Part shown: positions 14,281-23,681 of the stretch, one piece after another | Layout: every line of letters begins with the position of its first letter | Position numbering within the stretch: position 1 is the first letter of the stretch | Origin: Strongyloides papillosus | Taxonomy: Eukaryota > Nematoda > Chromadorea > Rhabditida > Strongyloididae | NCBI GenBank assembly: GCA_005656395.1 | Contig: SRSI01000044.1 | Coordinates: forward strand, 992,001 to 1,056,000 | Direction: 5' to 3' | Length of the DNA stretch: 64,000 nucleotides | The notes under the pieces: generated by a model | Seen by the model: the letters and a program-made list of their open reading frames with translations, nothing else | What the model was told of the DNA's origin: nothing | Database searches by the model: none | Translations under genes and position numbers: made by a program

Positions 14281-15129
14281 GAGAAAAAATGTATTAAGAC
14301 AATATTTCTTCAAGTTTATGTTAAGTAAATTAATCAAAAATATATTCCTTAGAATCTACACATTTCTCTCAACGTTCTAACAGCTTTTGAATCCCCGTTT
14401 TATAAGATTCAGGACTGTTGAATCTAATAAAAGTCACTGAAATCGCTTTCAGCTGGCTCCTGTTTCTTAAACAATTTATCCTTAAAAAATGCATCCAAAT
14501 GCTCAAACTAATCAGAAATTGTAAGAAAGAGATCAGAGGAGTACGGAGGGTGAGATACAGCCCCATATTTCAATTCACCAAGTTTTTTTAATACTAGTTT
14601 TGAAAAATGGCATCTTATCATTCTATAATATTGGGTTATTCCTATTTTTAAAGTTGGAAGATTTATTTTAGTTTTTCATTTACTTTCTTAAGCTCCTCTC
14701 AATATATTTTAACTCTCTTGGTCACTGCTTTAGATTTAGCTCGACAATCTTCCATTAATTCTGAGTATTGGTAGTAAAAGGTTCTCTTTTACCCTCTTCG
14801 TTATTGAGATCAAAATTAACCCCTTGGAATTTCTCAAACCACCGACGCAAATAGCGTTCAAAAGTTGGCCCTTCCCCCTATGCATTCACTTTATTTCGAT
14901 ATGCTTCAACCCTATTACATCTAAGTTTGAACTCATGTAAGAAAATTACCTGTAATTCCCTTTTTGACAACATCTTTAAGATTGGACATAACTTTTTTAA
15001 AATTAATTTTAAAATCGAGGTAATATGCAAAATTTTATCAGGGCAAGTCCCCCTACATTTCTATATGAGGACTGTTTTAATATGAATTTATTTAATTTAA
15101 TTTTTTAAAATAGAAAGTTGTAGTAAGAA

Positions 15130-15156
15130 TTTGCGGCCATTATTTATGCATCAACC
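15130..15156 (-). repeat. Right terminal inverted repeat of the mariner relic
   Basis: Read on the minus strand it begins GGTTGATGCATAAATAATGG and matches the left end except at three positions. It is followed on the plus strand by TA, the second half of the expected target duplication. Confidence 0.88.
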
Positions 15157-15158
15157 TA

Positions 15159-15676
15159 ATATAATAGAAAATGACTCAAAGAATTACTAAACATATTTTT
15201 TTTAGAATAATGATGGCTTTCGGAAATAAGATTACCAAGACAAACAAATTATACAGATGAAGCTCATATTGAAAAAGCATATGACATATACCTTGCATTG
15301 ATAGGTATAGTTTAAGTGCGGGTTGTTAAAAAAACGTTGCTAAAATTGATATTAATTTGAATAACATTTCTTTGTACTTTGTATAAATTTAATACAGATG
15401 TTTCTTTTGAGTTAATTCCAATCTATTAGATAACATAAATTACTCTTATACTTCTGATTAAATATTTATTAAAATAAAGATAAGCAGAAAAGATATCTCA
15501 ATGTTTAAACTTTCAAGTACATATTATTAAAATTCTAAAAAGGACTGTAAAAACTTAATTTCAATTATGAGCTTATCAAATATTTAAAAAAATAACTCTT
15601 TTGATTTATTGTAAATAACAAATAAATATAAAAATCAAAAAATTTCTAAAAACTTCATAAATTTATATATGCTACA
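15159..15676. other. Spacer upstream of the first astacin-like gene
   Basis: Short A+T-rich region between the transposon relic and the astacin-like cluster. A TATAAAAA string lies at 15627-15634, 50 bases before the start codon of the first astacin-like gene. Nothing else is recognisable. Confidence 0.45.
15627..15634 (+). promoter_or_regulatory. Possible TATA-like box, astacin-like gene 1
   Basis: TATAAAAA 50 bases before the start codon, followed by TCAAA as in copy 3. Weak on its own in A+T-rich DNA; supported only by similar strings at comparable positions before copies 2 and 3. Confidence 0.3.
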
Positions 15677-16904
15677 ATGAATCATTTCAATAAAATAATT
15701 TTATTACTTTTAACATTTATCTTTCTAACAAATGTAAGTTAATAATTTTTGGAATATTTGATTTCTTTAGTTTGTTTTTTCGTTATACAATGCTCAGTTG
15801 AGAAATAAAAGGTCTGGAATTAAAACTGATGCTGAATTAATAAAGTTTCCAATTCACTGGTGTTTATATTTGGAACCTGGCAAACAGTATAATCAATATT
15901 TGGATGTTAATAAAACGTTGATACAACTTGCTGTAAAAAAAATCCAAGATCATACATGTCTATCATTCGTTCAAGAGAAACTTTGCCTTACTGAGAACTT
16001 AAATTTTCCTTTGATTAAGTTTGTAGGGGATTTAAAAAATAAAATAAATAATTACCACTTTGAATATCAAACACAAGTTTCTAATCCGTACGAAATAAAA
16101 GTTGAATATAACTGCAATAAAAGAGTTGGATGTATTATAAAAAAAATATTAGCTTTTATGGGACTTTTTATGACGCAAAGAAGAGAAGATAGAGATCAAT
16201 ATATTACTGTCCATGAAGATAATATTTTAAATGACTACAAAAATGACTATGAAAAAATAATAGACCATTTTGATTTAGCTGGTACTGGATACGATTATGG
16301 TTCAGTTATGCATGCTAGTAAATTTTATGGAAAAAATTATTCGCGTGGTGATACGTTTAATATAGAGCCAATACAATATGAATTAATGGTTGGCCAGGAA
16401 TATGGACTAAGTTTCAACGACTATAAAATCCTAAACTATCGCTATTGTAGCCATATGTGTTTAAATACATTAAGTTGTAAAAATAATGGATTTCAAAACG
16501 CAGATGGCTGTCAATATTGCGAATGCCCAAATGGATACACAGGTAGATTATGTGAAGAACTTGAAGAATCCTCATTTGGTTGCGGTGATAATAAACTTAC
16601 AGCTTTATCTGAATCAAAAGAACTTACATTTAATGGAAGAAAGAAGTGTAACGTTTTAATTAATGCAGTTCCTGGAAAAAAAATTGAAATAAAAGTACAA
16701 GACTTACGTGTTCCAACTTTTAATCCATGCTTTGAAAAGCAAGGCTTAGAAATTAAGTATAGAGCAGATAAATCATTGACAGGACTTTGCTTATGCATGG
16801 TTGCAAACAATGTAACAGTAATATCAGAAAACAATGAAGTATTTATACAATATAATGGCGACGGTACAACACATTTAGCTAAAATAGAATACCGAGAAAT
16901 ATAA
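15677..16904 (+). CDS. Astacin-like secreted protein 1, zinc site lost (EGF + CUB-like)
   Basis: Probable secreted pseudoprotease of the astacin (M12A) family, about 387 residues. Exon 1 (15677-15733) is a 19-residue signal-peptide exon, then a 64-base phase-0 intron and exon 2 (15798-16904). After a basic RNKR site, possibly a processing point, comes an astacin-like domain: HTCLSFVQ, NCNKRVGC, then KKILAFMGLFM where astacins have HExxHxxGxxH, then EDRDQYITV, YDYGSVMHASK and GQEYGLSFNDY. All three zinc histidines and the catalytic glutamate are replaced. The SVMH methionine turn is kept, but the usual following tyrosine is alanine. An EGF-like module (CKNNGFQ...CECPNGYTGRLC) and a C-terminal CUB-like domain follow. 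A nematode NAS-type protein is the closest relative; the function is presumably binding or regulatory rather than proteolytic. Confidence 0.85.
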
Positions 16905-18010
16905 GGATAAAATGTCACATAATGTCTTTTAAATTGTTTTACATTAAAACATCTCATGATATTTTATATTCATATCAACATAAGTTACTAAATTGGTATT
17001 CAACAACAATCATCTTTAAAAAGATGCTTTTTACCTAAACTAATTTTATTAGAATGGAAAACTTTGAAAATAACTTTAATTTTTCATGAAAACTAATGTA
17101 CTTAAACATTGACGCTAATCTTTATAATGATTATTTGAAAGCTATATTAACATTACTTTTTAATAATTTTTATAATTGCTATTAAAAGTTTCTTGTTTTT
17201 ACTCTAATTGTAACATAATCTTAGAAATAAAAGTTTTACCTTTTGTAATTAATTTACATTTTAAATTTGATTAAATATCTTCAAAACGCAAGTTTTTGTA
17301 TTTTTCTCTAAAAAGATAATTTTTTTAAGTGTAAACGTTCATTTTTAAGCTTTGATAGCTTAAAAAATTGTTTTAGAGTTAGTTACAAATCACTAATCGG
17401 CAGTAACTTGCGTAAAAAGTTTTCTGAAGTAATTTTTTAATTCTGTAAGTAAATGTGGTTAAATTTTTTACTGATATACTATACTTAAAGTTTGGTAAAC
17501 AGAATTTTTTAGAATACATAATTAAAATTAGATACAAAGTGAAATCGTTATATTAGCATAAAATATTTTTTAAAAAATCTAATATTCAGTCAACAACTGT
17601 AAAAAGATTATAAAAAATCAGATAAATTTACATCCGTTTATATTATTTTTTCCTTATAAATTCTGATTAGTCGATTTTATTTCTTTGTACAGATATTTGT
17701 GACATTTGGTAAAACCTTTAATACTACATTCTCCAATAAGCAACTTTCTTTCGTATTCTCGGCTTTTCGATAATTTCTTATTATTCAACTGAAGAATCAT
17801 CATATTTTATAATTTTTATCTTTAGTATATTCTCTACTTTACACGTATATATTGTGGGTCGCACAAAGATCTCCATGCGTTTGCATTTATAATTTTGATC
17901 ATTCTTGGGATACAAATATTGTACTAAAAGCATTCTGTATTAAAGATACATACCATTATTGTTTTACATGTCCATAAAGAGACTTGGATTCTGAGTAGAG
18001 TTATGAATCT

Positions 18011-19122
18011 CCAAAATTTAGGTACACATTTCAACTTCTAATGAATGTAACGTTTTATATAAAAACAGTTTTGTTACGATTGCTACTGATTGTGAAAGAA
18101 CAACTTATTTTATATGTAATTTAAAAAATTATAGATATAAAAACTCCAACAACTATGCTTAGTTTTTCAACGTAGAAGAAAAACTATGATTTTTTCCGGA
18201 ATTTTAAAGTATTTTAACAATAAAATTTTAATAAATTAATCTTGGTCAAAGCCCTATTGTTTTTCGGATAGAGTAAATAAATATCATTGAAGAAGTATAA
18301 CACTAATAATTTAAATTGGTTTCAACGAAGTTTCACTTTGTCAAAAATCACCGTTTTTATACTTTTAGTGAAAAAGAAAAGTATAATTGTTATGGCTTTT
18401 AATATCTATGAATCTGAATATCATTATTACAATTACTTAACGGTTTATTAACATAATACTAATTTATTTATTTGTTGTCAAAAAACAATAATAGCCTTTT
18501 TTTACCGGAACTTATACAAAAATAACTTTTCCAATATTTTTACGTTATTTACTACCATTTTATACTATTTTGTATAGGTACTATCTAATAGAATCATTTC
18601 CACGTCAATTTTAAAGAAGAAAAAATTTATTCATTTTTTTATACCCCTTTGTTTGAATAATGTAAAAGCTAGTAATCAGAGTATTATAATAACGTGAATA
18701 CTTTTGTTAATAAAACATTATCAATTTTGAAATATTAATTAAAAATGTTATACTTTCTCTATTTGTTATAAATTTTGTGAAAATAGTTAATATTTGATTA
18801 ATCATAGTTTTCTTAGAAGTTAATTATGATTAAAGATACTATATATATTCAATAGATATTTTTTTTCTTTATAAGAATAATGATAACACATTGTTTGTAA
18901 TTACTTTATAAAAATTCTTTTGTTAAAAACTTTAAAAGTTCAGAAAAAACATGGTTTTTTTATATAAAAATATCCAACATAGTTGTCCAACTTCAATGTT
19001 TATTGAATTTTAGAAATGAGTAGAAAAGAAGTTACTCCTTCATTATCAATAGCCATCACAAAAACATCTTTCTATATAAAATAATTATGTTGAATTGAGT
19101 TGAAAAATGTACCTAAATTTGG
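18011..19122. repeat. Imperfect inverted repeat pair about 1.1 kb apart
   Basis: The arm at 18011-18036 (CCAAAATTTAGGTACACATT...) and the reverse complement of 19096-19122 (CCAAATTTAGGTACATTTTT...) are similar over about 26 bases, differing mainly by one missing A and two or three substitutions. No clear target duplication or coding content lies between them. It could be the ends of a small non-autonomous element, or chance in A+T-rich DNA. Confidence 0.3.
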
Positions 19123-19912
19123 ATAATCAATAAAGTTCATCAGAATTCAATTTCTTTATGTGACATGTAAACAATAAATGTATGTATATTGACCAAAAAA
19201 TAGTTATATCACAAAATTTTAATAGCAAAAATTAGCAGAATTCAATATACAAACATTTAGGAGCTCTACCCGAGTCATCCTGCATAAATAATTAGAAATT
19301 AATCATTTTACTAATTTGAATGGATATATTTTAAAAAATATCCACAAAATGTGTATAAAATGATAAAAAATATTAAACAGACAAATAGTTATAAATACTA
19401 AGATGATTAATGAATTTTTTTAATATATTTTTAATAATTACATAAAGTTAATTATTGTAAAAAAAATAAAAAAATGATAATTATTTCAAAAAGAGATTTA
19501 TATAATGTCATTCCAAAAAACAAACACATTCTTTACAATGTTTACAATTGTATATAAAAATTTTTTTTTGCGAAATATTGCAAAATCTAAGTTTAAAATT
19601 TTTAATAGTTTTATATATTAAAAAAATATTATGAATAAAAAAAATAAAACAACTAAAAGTGATTTATATATTTTATGCAATTATATCATTCATATGCATT
19701 TAAATTTACTTTTAACAAAAAGCTATCAATACAAATTTAATAAAACAATTATTGAAAAAGAGGTGGATAAATAAAAAGTATTCCAAAATGTTCAAAATTA
19801 TATAGTATGAATAGAATTCATTCTTTAAAGAACAACAATAGTTCACGCGTAGAAGAGGTAATAAATAAATATTTGGAAAATTTTTTTTAAAAAAGTTGTA
19901 AATAGTTTAGAA

Positions 19913-19920
19913 TATATAAA
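19913..19920 (+). promoter_or_regulatory. Possible TATA-like box, astacin-like gene 2
   Basis: TATATAAA starting 37 bases before the start codon. Same caveat as for copy 1. Confidence 0.3.
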
Positions 19921-19949
19921 TTTTTAAATTATTAAAATAATTAAATACT

Positions 19950-21185
19950 ATGAATTATCTAAATATAATAATTCTCTCCATTATTACATTAATTTTATTA
20001 ACAAATGTAAGCTAATAATTTTCATTATTTTGTTAATTTTTAGTTAATTACATCTTTATCTGATAAACAATTAAGAAGTAAAAGATCTGGTATTAGAGCT
20101 GATGTTGAAAAAATAAATTTTCCAGTTCACTATTGTATCAATTTAAATCCACCTATAACAACTTATAAATTACTAGATGTCAATGCAACTATTTTAAAAA
20201 ATGCTATAAAACAACTTGAAGACCGTACATGTCTTCAATTTTATTATCGAAGTCCTTGCCATACTACGAATGAATATCCTTATCGATTAATCTATTTCGT
20301 TGCTAACACAAAAATTAGAATCAACGAATATAATTTTACGTATACTTCTAAAGTTCCGAATCCCTATTACATAAAAATTGAAGATAAATGTAATAAACAA
20401 GTTGGGTGTTTTTTGAAAAAAATACTGGCTTATTTAGGCTTTTTCCTACACACAAAAGATCGGACAGAGATGATTATATTACCGTTAATGATTCCAATAT
20501 TATATCAGAATATAAATATGAATATGACAAATTCACATATAATTCTAGCTTGGCTGATATTGGATATGATTTTGGCTCAGTTATGCACGTTAGTAAATTT
20601 TACCGAAACTTTTGGTTTGGTGATACATTTAAGACAAAATTATCACCGTACTATGAGTTAATGACCGGTCAAGAATATGGATTGAGCTTTAGTGATTACA
20701 AATTTATAAACTATCGATATTGTCAGGAAAGTTGTCTTAACGCAGTAAAGTGTGAACGTGGTGGGTATCCAAACTCTGACAGTTGTAGATATTGTGAATG
20801 TCCCAATGGCTTTGCTGGTTTACAATGTGAAATACTTGATAATTCTACATCTGGTTGCGGTCAGAATCAATTAAATGCATCTTCACAATTGTCAACACTA
20901 AACTTCTCTGGAATAGAAACATGTAACGTTTTAATAACAGCTGGTATTGGAATAAAAATTAAAATAGTTGTAACATTGGCGCATCTTCCGCCTGGTAACC
21001 CATGCTTTGAAAAACAAGCTTTAGAAATTAAGCATAGAAAAGACAAATCTCTAACTGGACTTTGTTTATGTACCTATGCTTCAAATGTAACATTAGAATC
21101 AGAGGACCATGAAGTATTGATACAATATAATGGCAAAAACAAAAATCACAATGCCAAGATAGAATATCAAGCAGTAACCTCATGA
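19950..21185 (+). pseudogene. Astacin-like secreted protein 2, zinc site lost, one-base frameshift
   Basis: Second copy of the family. Exon 1 (19950-20006, 19 residues, signal peptide), a 37-base phase-0 intron, then exon 2 from 20044. Reading continues through RSKRSG, RTCLQFYY, CNKQVGC and KKILAYLGFFL. It then falls out of frame at the T run 20440-20444. From there the correct family sequence (KRSDRDDYITV, YDFGSVMHVSKFY, GQEYGLSFSDY, CECPNGFAGLQC, TGLCLC) is in the neighbouring frame and runs uninterrupted to the TGA at 21183. No other disabling change is visible. The zinc-binding motif is replaced as in copies 1 and 3 (KKILAYLGFFL for HExxHxxGxxH). Either a very recent pseudogene or a one-base homopolymer error in the assembly; if the latter, this is an intact gene. 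Confidence 0.8.
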
Positions 21186-22106
21186 ATATGCTTCATTTAT
21201 GATGTTTCATCTCAATAAACTAAAAAATAATAATGATCTTTTTGTTTATGCCCGTATAAATTGCCAAGATGTGCTGACAACAAACCAATAGTTAATTTCT
21301 ATGTAGAAATCTCCAAAATTTAAATCAGTATATTACTTTTAATAATTCGAAATGGGATAGAAATTAAGAATTTTTAACTACACTTAGTTTTTCGTTTTAT
21401 ATTCTAGTCAGTGATTTAATGGGACAATGTTTAAAATTTTTAATCGTTAATAAATAAAAACAATATATCAGTAACAAAAAGTCATAAAAAAAACAATATA
21501 AAGATAAGATCATACATATTTTAATACATTTTTTAGTAGTGGAAATTTTTTACTTTTCTTTAATAAAAAAATCTTAGATTAATAGAACATTCTTTTATTA
21601 AATAATAAAAACTTAGGTAAATTTCGTTTTATTCAAAATAAATTCAGTAAAACATTTTATAAAATCATTATTCATCGAATATGTTTTATTAATTTAAAAT
21701 ATTTTATTACTATTGTTGCGCTGATTACAAACAAGAAGACATTGATAAAACAAATTTCAAGATTATCACTTGTAGTTAATTACAAAAAACATTAATTAGG
21801 AAAGGTTAAAAAAGTCTATAAAAAAATATTAATAAAATTATTCATTAAGTTCATTTTTTACAAAATTAGTTCAAACATCAGATTTATTTATATTTGTCAA
21901 ATTTTAAAAGTTATTTCTGCACAATTAGCACAATATTTAATTATAAAAGATGAAAAAATGAACTTTTTAATGTTTGAAACTTTTAAGTGCAAATGAATTT
22001 ATTTGATAATTGGATGGTTCACAAATATTTGAGGAAAAAAATTCTATTATAATGGTCGTAAATATTTCATTATATAAAAATATCAAACTTACAACATCGT
22101 TATATA
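21186..22106. other. Spacer between astacin-like copies 2 and 3
   Basis: A+T-rich, with no open frame that resembles a protein. A TATATAAAAA string lies at 22071-22080, 36 bases upstream of the start codon of copy 3. The small frame at 22010-22207 overlaps the signal exon of copy 3 in another frame and is a shadow. Confidence 0.5.
22071..22080 (+). promoter_or_regulatory. Possible TATA-like box, astacin-like gene 3
   Basis: TATATAAAAA starting 36 bases before the start codon, followed by TATCAAA. Same caveat as for copy 1. Confidence 0.3.
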
Positions 22107-23681
22107 ATGAATTTATTCAAGAAGTTAATTATCCTTTTTATTTTGCTAGTTTTTTTTGTAGATGTAAGTTAATAATGATTATTATACTTAACTTTTTAGT
22201 TGCTTGACTCAAAAAAAAAGAAAAAAAATACCTCTAAAAAAAAGGATGGTAAAAAAAATATTGGAAATGAAACTAGTCCTTTAACTAAGAATGATAAGAA
22301 GAAAAAAGAAAAGACTACTATTATCATTAAAAAAAAGCCTGGTCGCGGCCGTGATCACCACCGTGGCCACGACCATAGTCACGAACATGTTCACATAGAT
22401 ATTCAAATTCATGACCACGGCCATGGTCACAAGCCTGATAAACCTAATAAGAAACCTGCTAGTAAGCCTGATAAAAAGCCATCTACTGGGCCTGGTAAGA
22501 AGCCTTGTAAACCTGGTAAGCCTAGTGGACCTGGTATACCTGTTAAACCTGGTGAGCCTGAAATAAAGACTACAACAAAACCTGAAATTAAACCTAATAT
22601 TACTAAAGTAACTTTTCCAGTTTATTATTGCGTATATTTAAAACCTGGTGAAATTTATCATCCACTAAGAGGTGTAAATAGAACTATTCTAAAAGAAGCT
22701 ATAAGTCAACTTAGTGAAAGAATGTGTTTACAATTCGTTCAATTAGTCGAGTGCCGTAACGAATCTAGTTTTCCACACCCATTGATTTTATTTATTGATG
22801 ATTTAGGAACTTATATAAATCAATATAATTTCACTTATCCAATAAAATTTACGAATCCATATGAAATAAAAATTCAAGCCTCTTGTAACAGAAAAGTTGG
22901 ATGCTTCTTAAAAAAAATATTAGCTTATCTGGGTTCATATTTGACACATAGGAGAAAAGATAGAGATTCTTATATTACTGTTAATACGTCCAATGTTCTA
23001 GACGGTTATGAAAATGAATTTGATAAAATAGAATCTGATGTATATTATAATGTTTCTGAATATGACTTTGGTTCAGTTATGCATGTTAGTAAATTTTACC
23101 GAAAAAATTATCTACGTGGTGATCCATTTAAAACGCAAATTTCATCGTCATACGAATCAATGGTTGGACAAGAATACGGATTAAGCTTCTCTGATTACAA
23201 AATTTTAAACTACCGCTATTGTAGACAGGAGTGTCTTAATAAATTATCCTGTAAAAATGGAGGTTTTCAAAGCTCAGAAGGCTGTGAGTATTGTGAGTGC
23301 CCTAATGGATACAAAGGTAATTTATGTGAAGATATAGAAGATTCTACAGGTGAATGTGGTGAGACTCTTCTCAATGCAACATCTAAGTCGGAAATTCTTT
23401 CAATTAAAGGAAGAGGTACATGTAATATTTTAATAAAAGCAAACGATCATAAAAAAATAAATGTAACCGTTATAAAAGCAAGTCTTGGTGCTGCATATCC
23501 ATGTTTTGAAAAAAAAGGCTTAGAAATAAAGCATAGAAGAGACAAATCAGTGACAGGACTTTGTTTATGTACTTATGCGGAAAAAGTAGTGTTAGAATCA
23601 GAAGACAATACAGTATTCATACAATATAATGGCTTTATTCAAAATCATTATGCAAATATCACTTATCAAGGAATAAATTAA
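22107..23681 (+). CDS. Astacin-like secreted protein 3, zinc site lost, with Lys/His/Pro-rich N-terminal region
   Basis: About 512 residues. Exon 1 (22107-22163) is a 19-residue signal peptide, followed by a 36-base phase-0 intron and exon 2 (22200-23681). Before the astacin-like domain this copy has an extra region of about 130 residues: a lysine-rich block, a histidine-rich tract with alternating Asp-His and Gly-His (HHRGHDHSHEHVH), and Pro-Gly-Lys repeats (KPGKPSGPG). The astacin-like domain has CNRKVGC, KKILAYLGSYL for HExxHxxGxxH, KDRDSYITV, YDFGSVMHVSKFY and GQEYGLSFSDY. EGF-like (CKNGGFQ...CECPNGYKGNLC) and CUB-like domains follow, ending in the family motif TGLCLC. The domain is predicted non-catalytic. 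The tract could bind metal or polyanions, but that is inference; it replaces the short RxKR-containing leader of copies 1 and 2. Confidence 0.85.

Larger units (their letters stand above)
14254..15156 (-). mobile_element. Decayed, internally deleted mariner-like transposon
   Basis: A 903-base element bounded by near-perfect terminal inverted repeats of about 27 bases. Both ends read GGTTGAT, two variable bases, then ATAAATAATGGCCGC inward, and TA lies on each side (14252-14253 and 15157-15158), as expected for mariner insertion. Minus-strand translation gives a broken transposase. Near 14950-14760 is the N-terminal helix-turn-helix region (EFKLRCNRVEAYRNK, then RRWFEKFQGVNFDL). Near 14560-14340 is the C-terminus (HPPYSSDL in place of HPPYSPDL, later YKTGIQKLLER and KCVDSKEYIFD). 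Several stops and at least one frameshift interrupt it. Intact mariners are about 1.3 kb, so most of the catalytic core is missing. It cannot encode an active transposase. Confidence 0.88.
16905..19949. other. Intergenic spacer within the astacin-like cluster (3.0 kb)
   Basis: No convincing coding sequence. It contains an imperfect inverted repeat of about 26 bases (18011-18036 against 19096-19122). A TATATAAA string lies at 19913-19920, 30-37 bases before the next gene. The rest is A+T-rich with no recognised element. Confidence 0.5.

Noticed and set aside
14369..14566. 65-codon minus-strand frame as a separate gene
   Set aside because: It lies in the mariner relic and is a different frame over the decayed transposase C-terminus, apart from its last part (YKTGIQKLLER), which is transposase.
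16511..16957. 148-codon open frame on the minus strand opposite astacin-like gene 1
   Set aside because: It is antisense to a well-supported coding exon with domain motifs; the frame is a by-product of the codons on the other strand.
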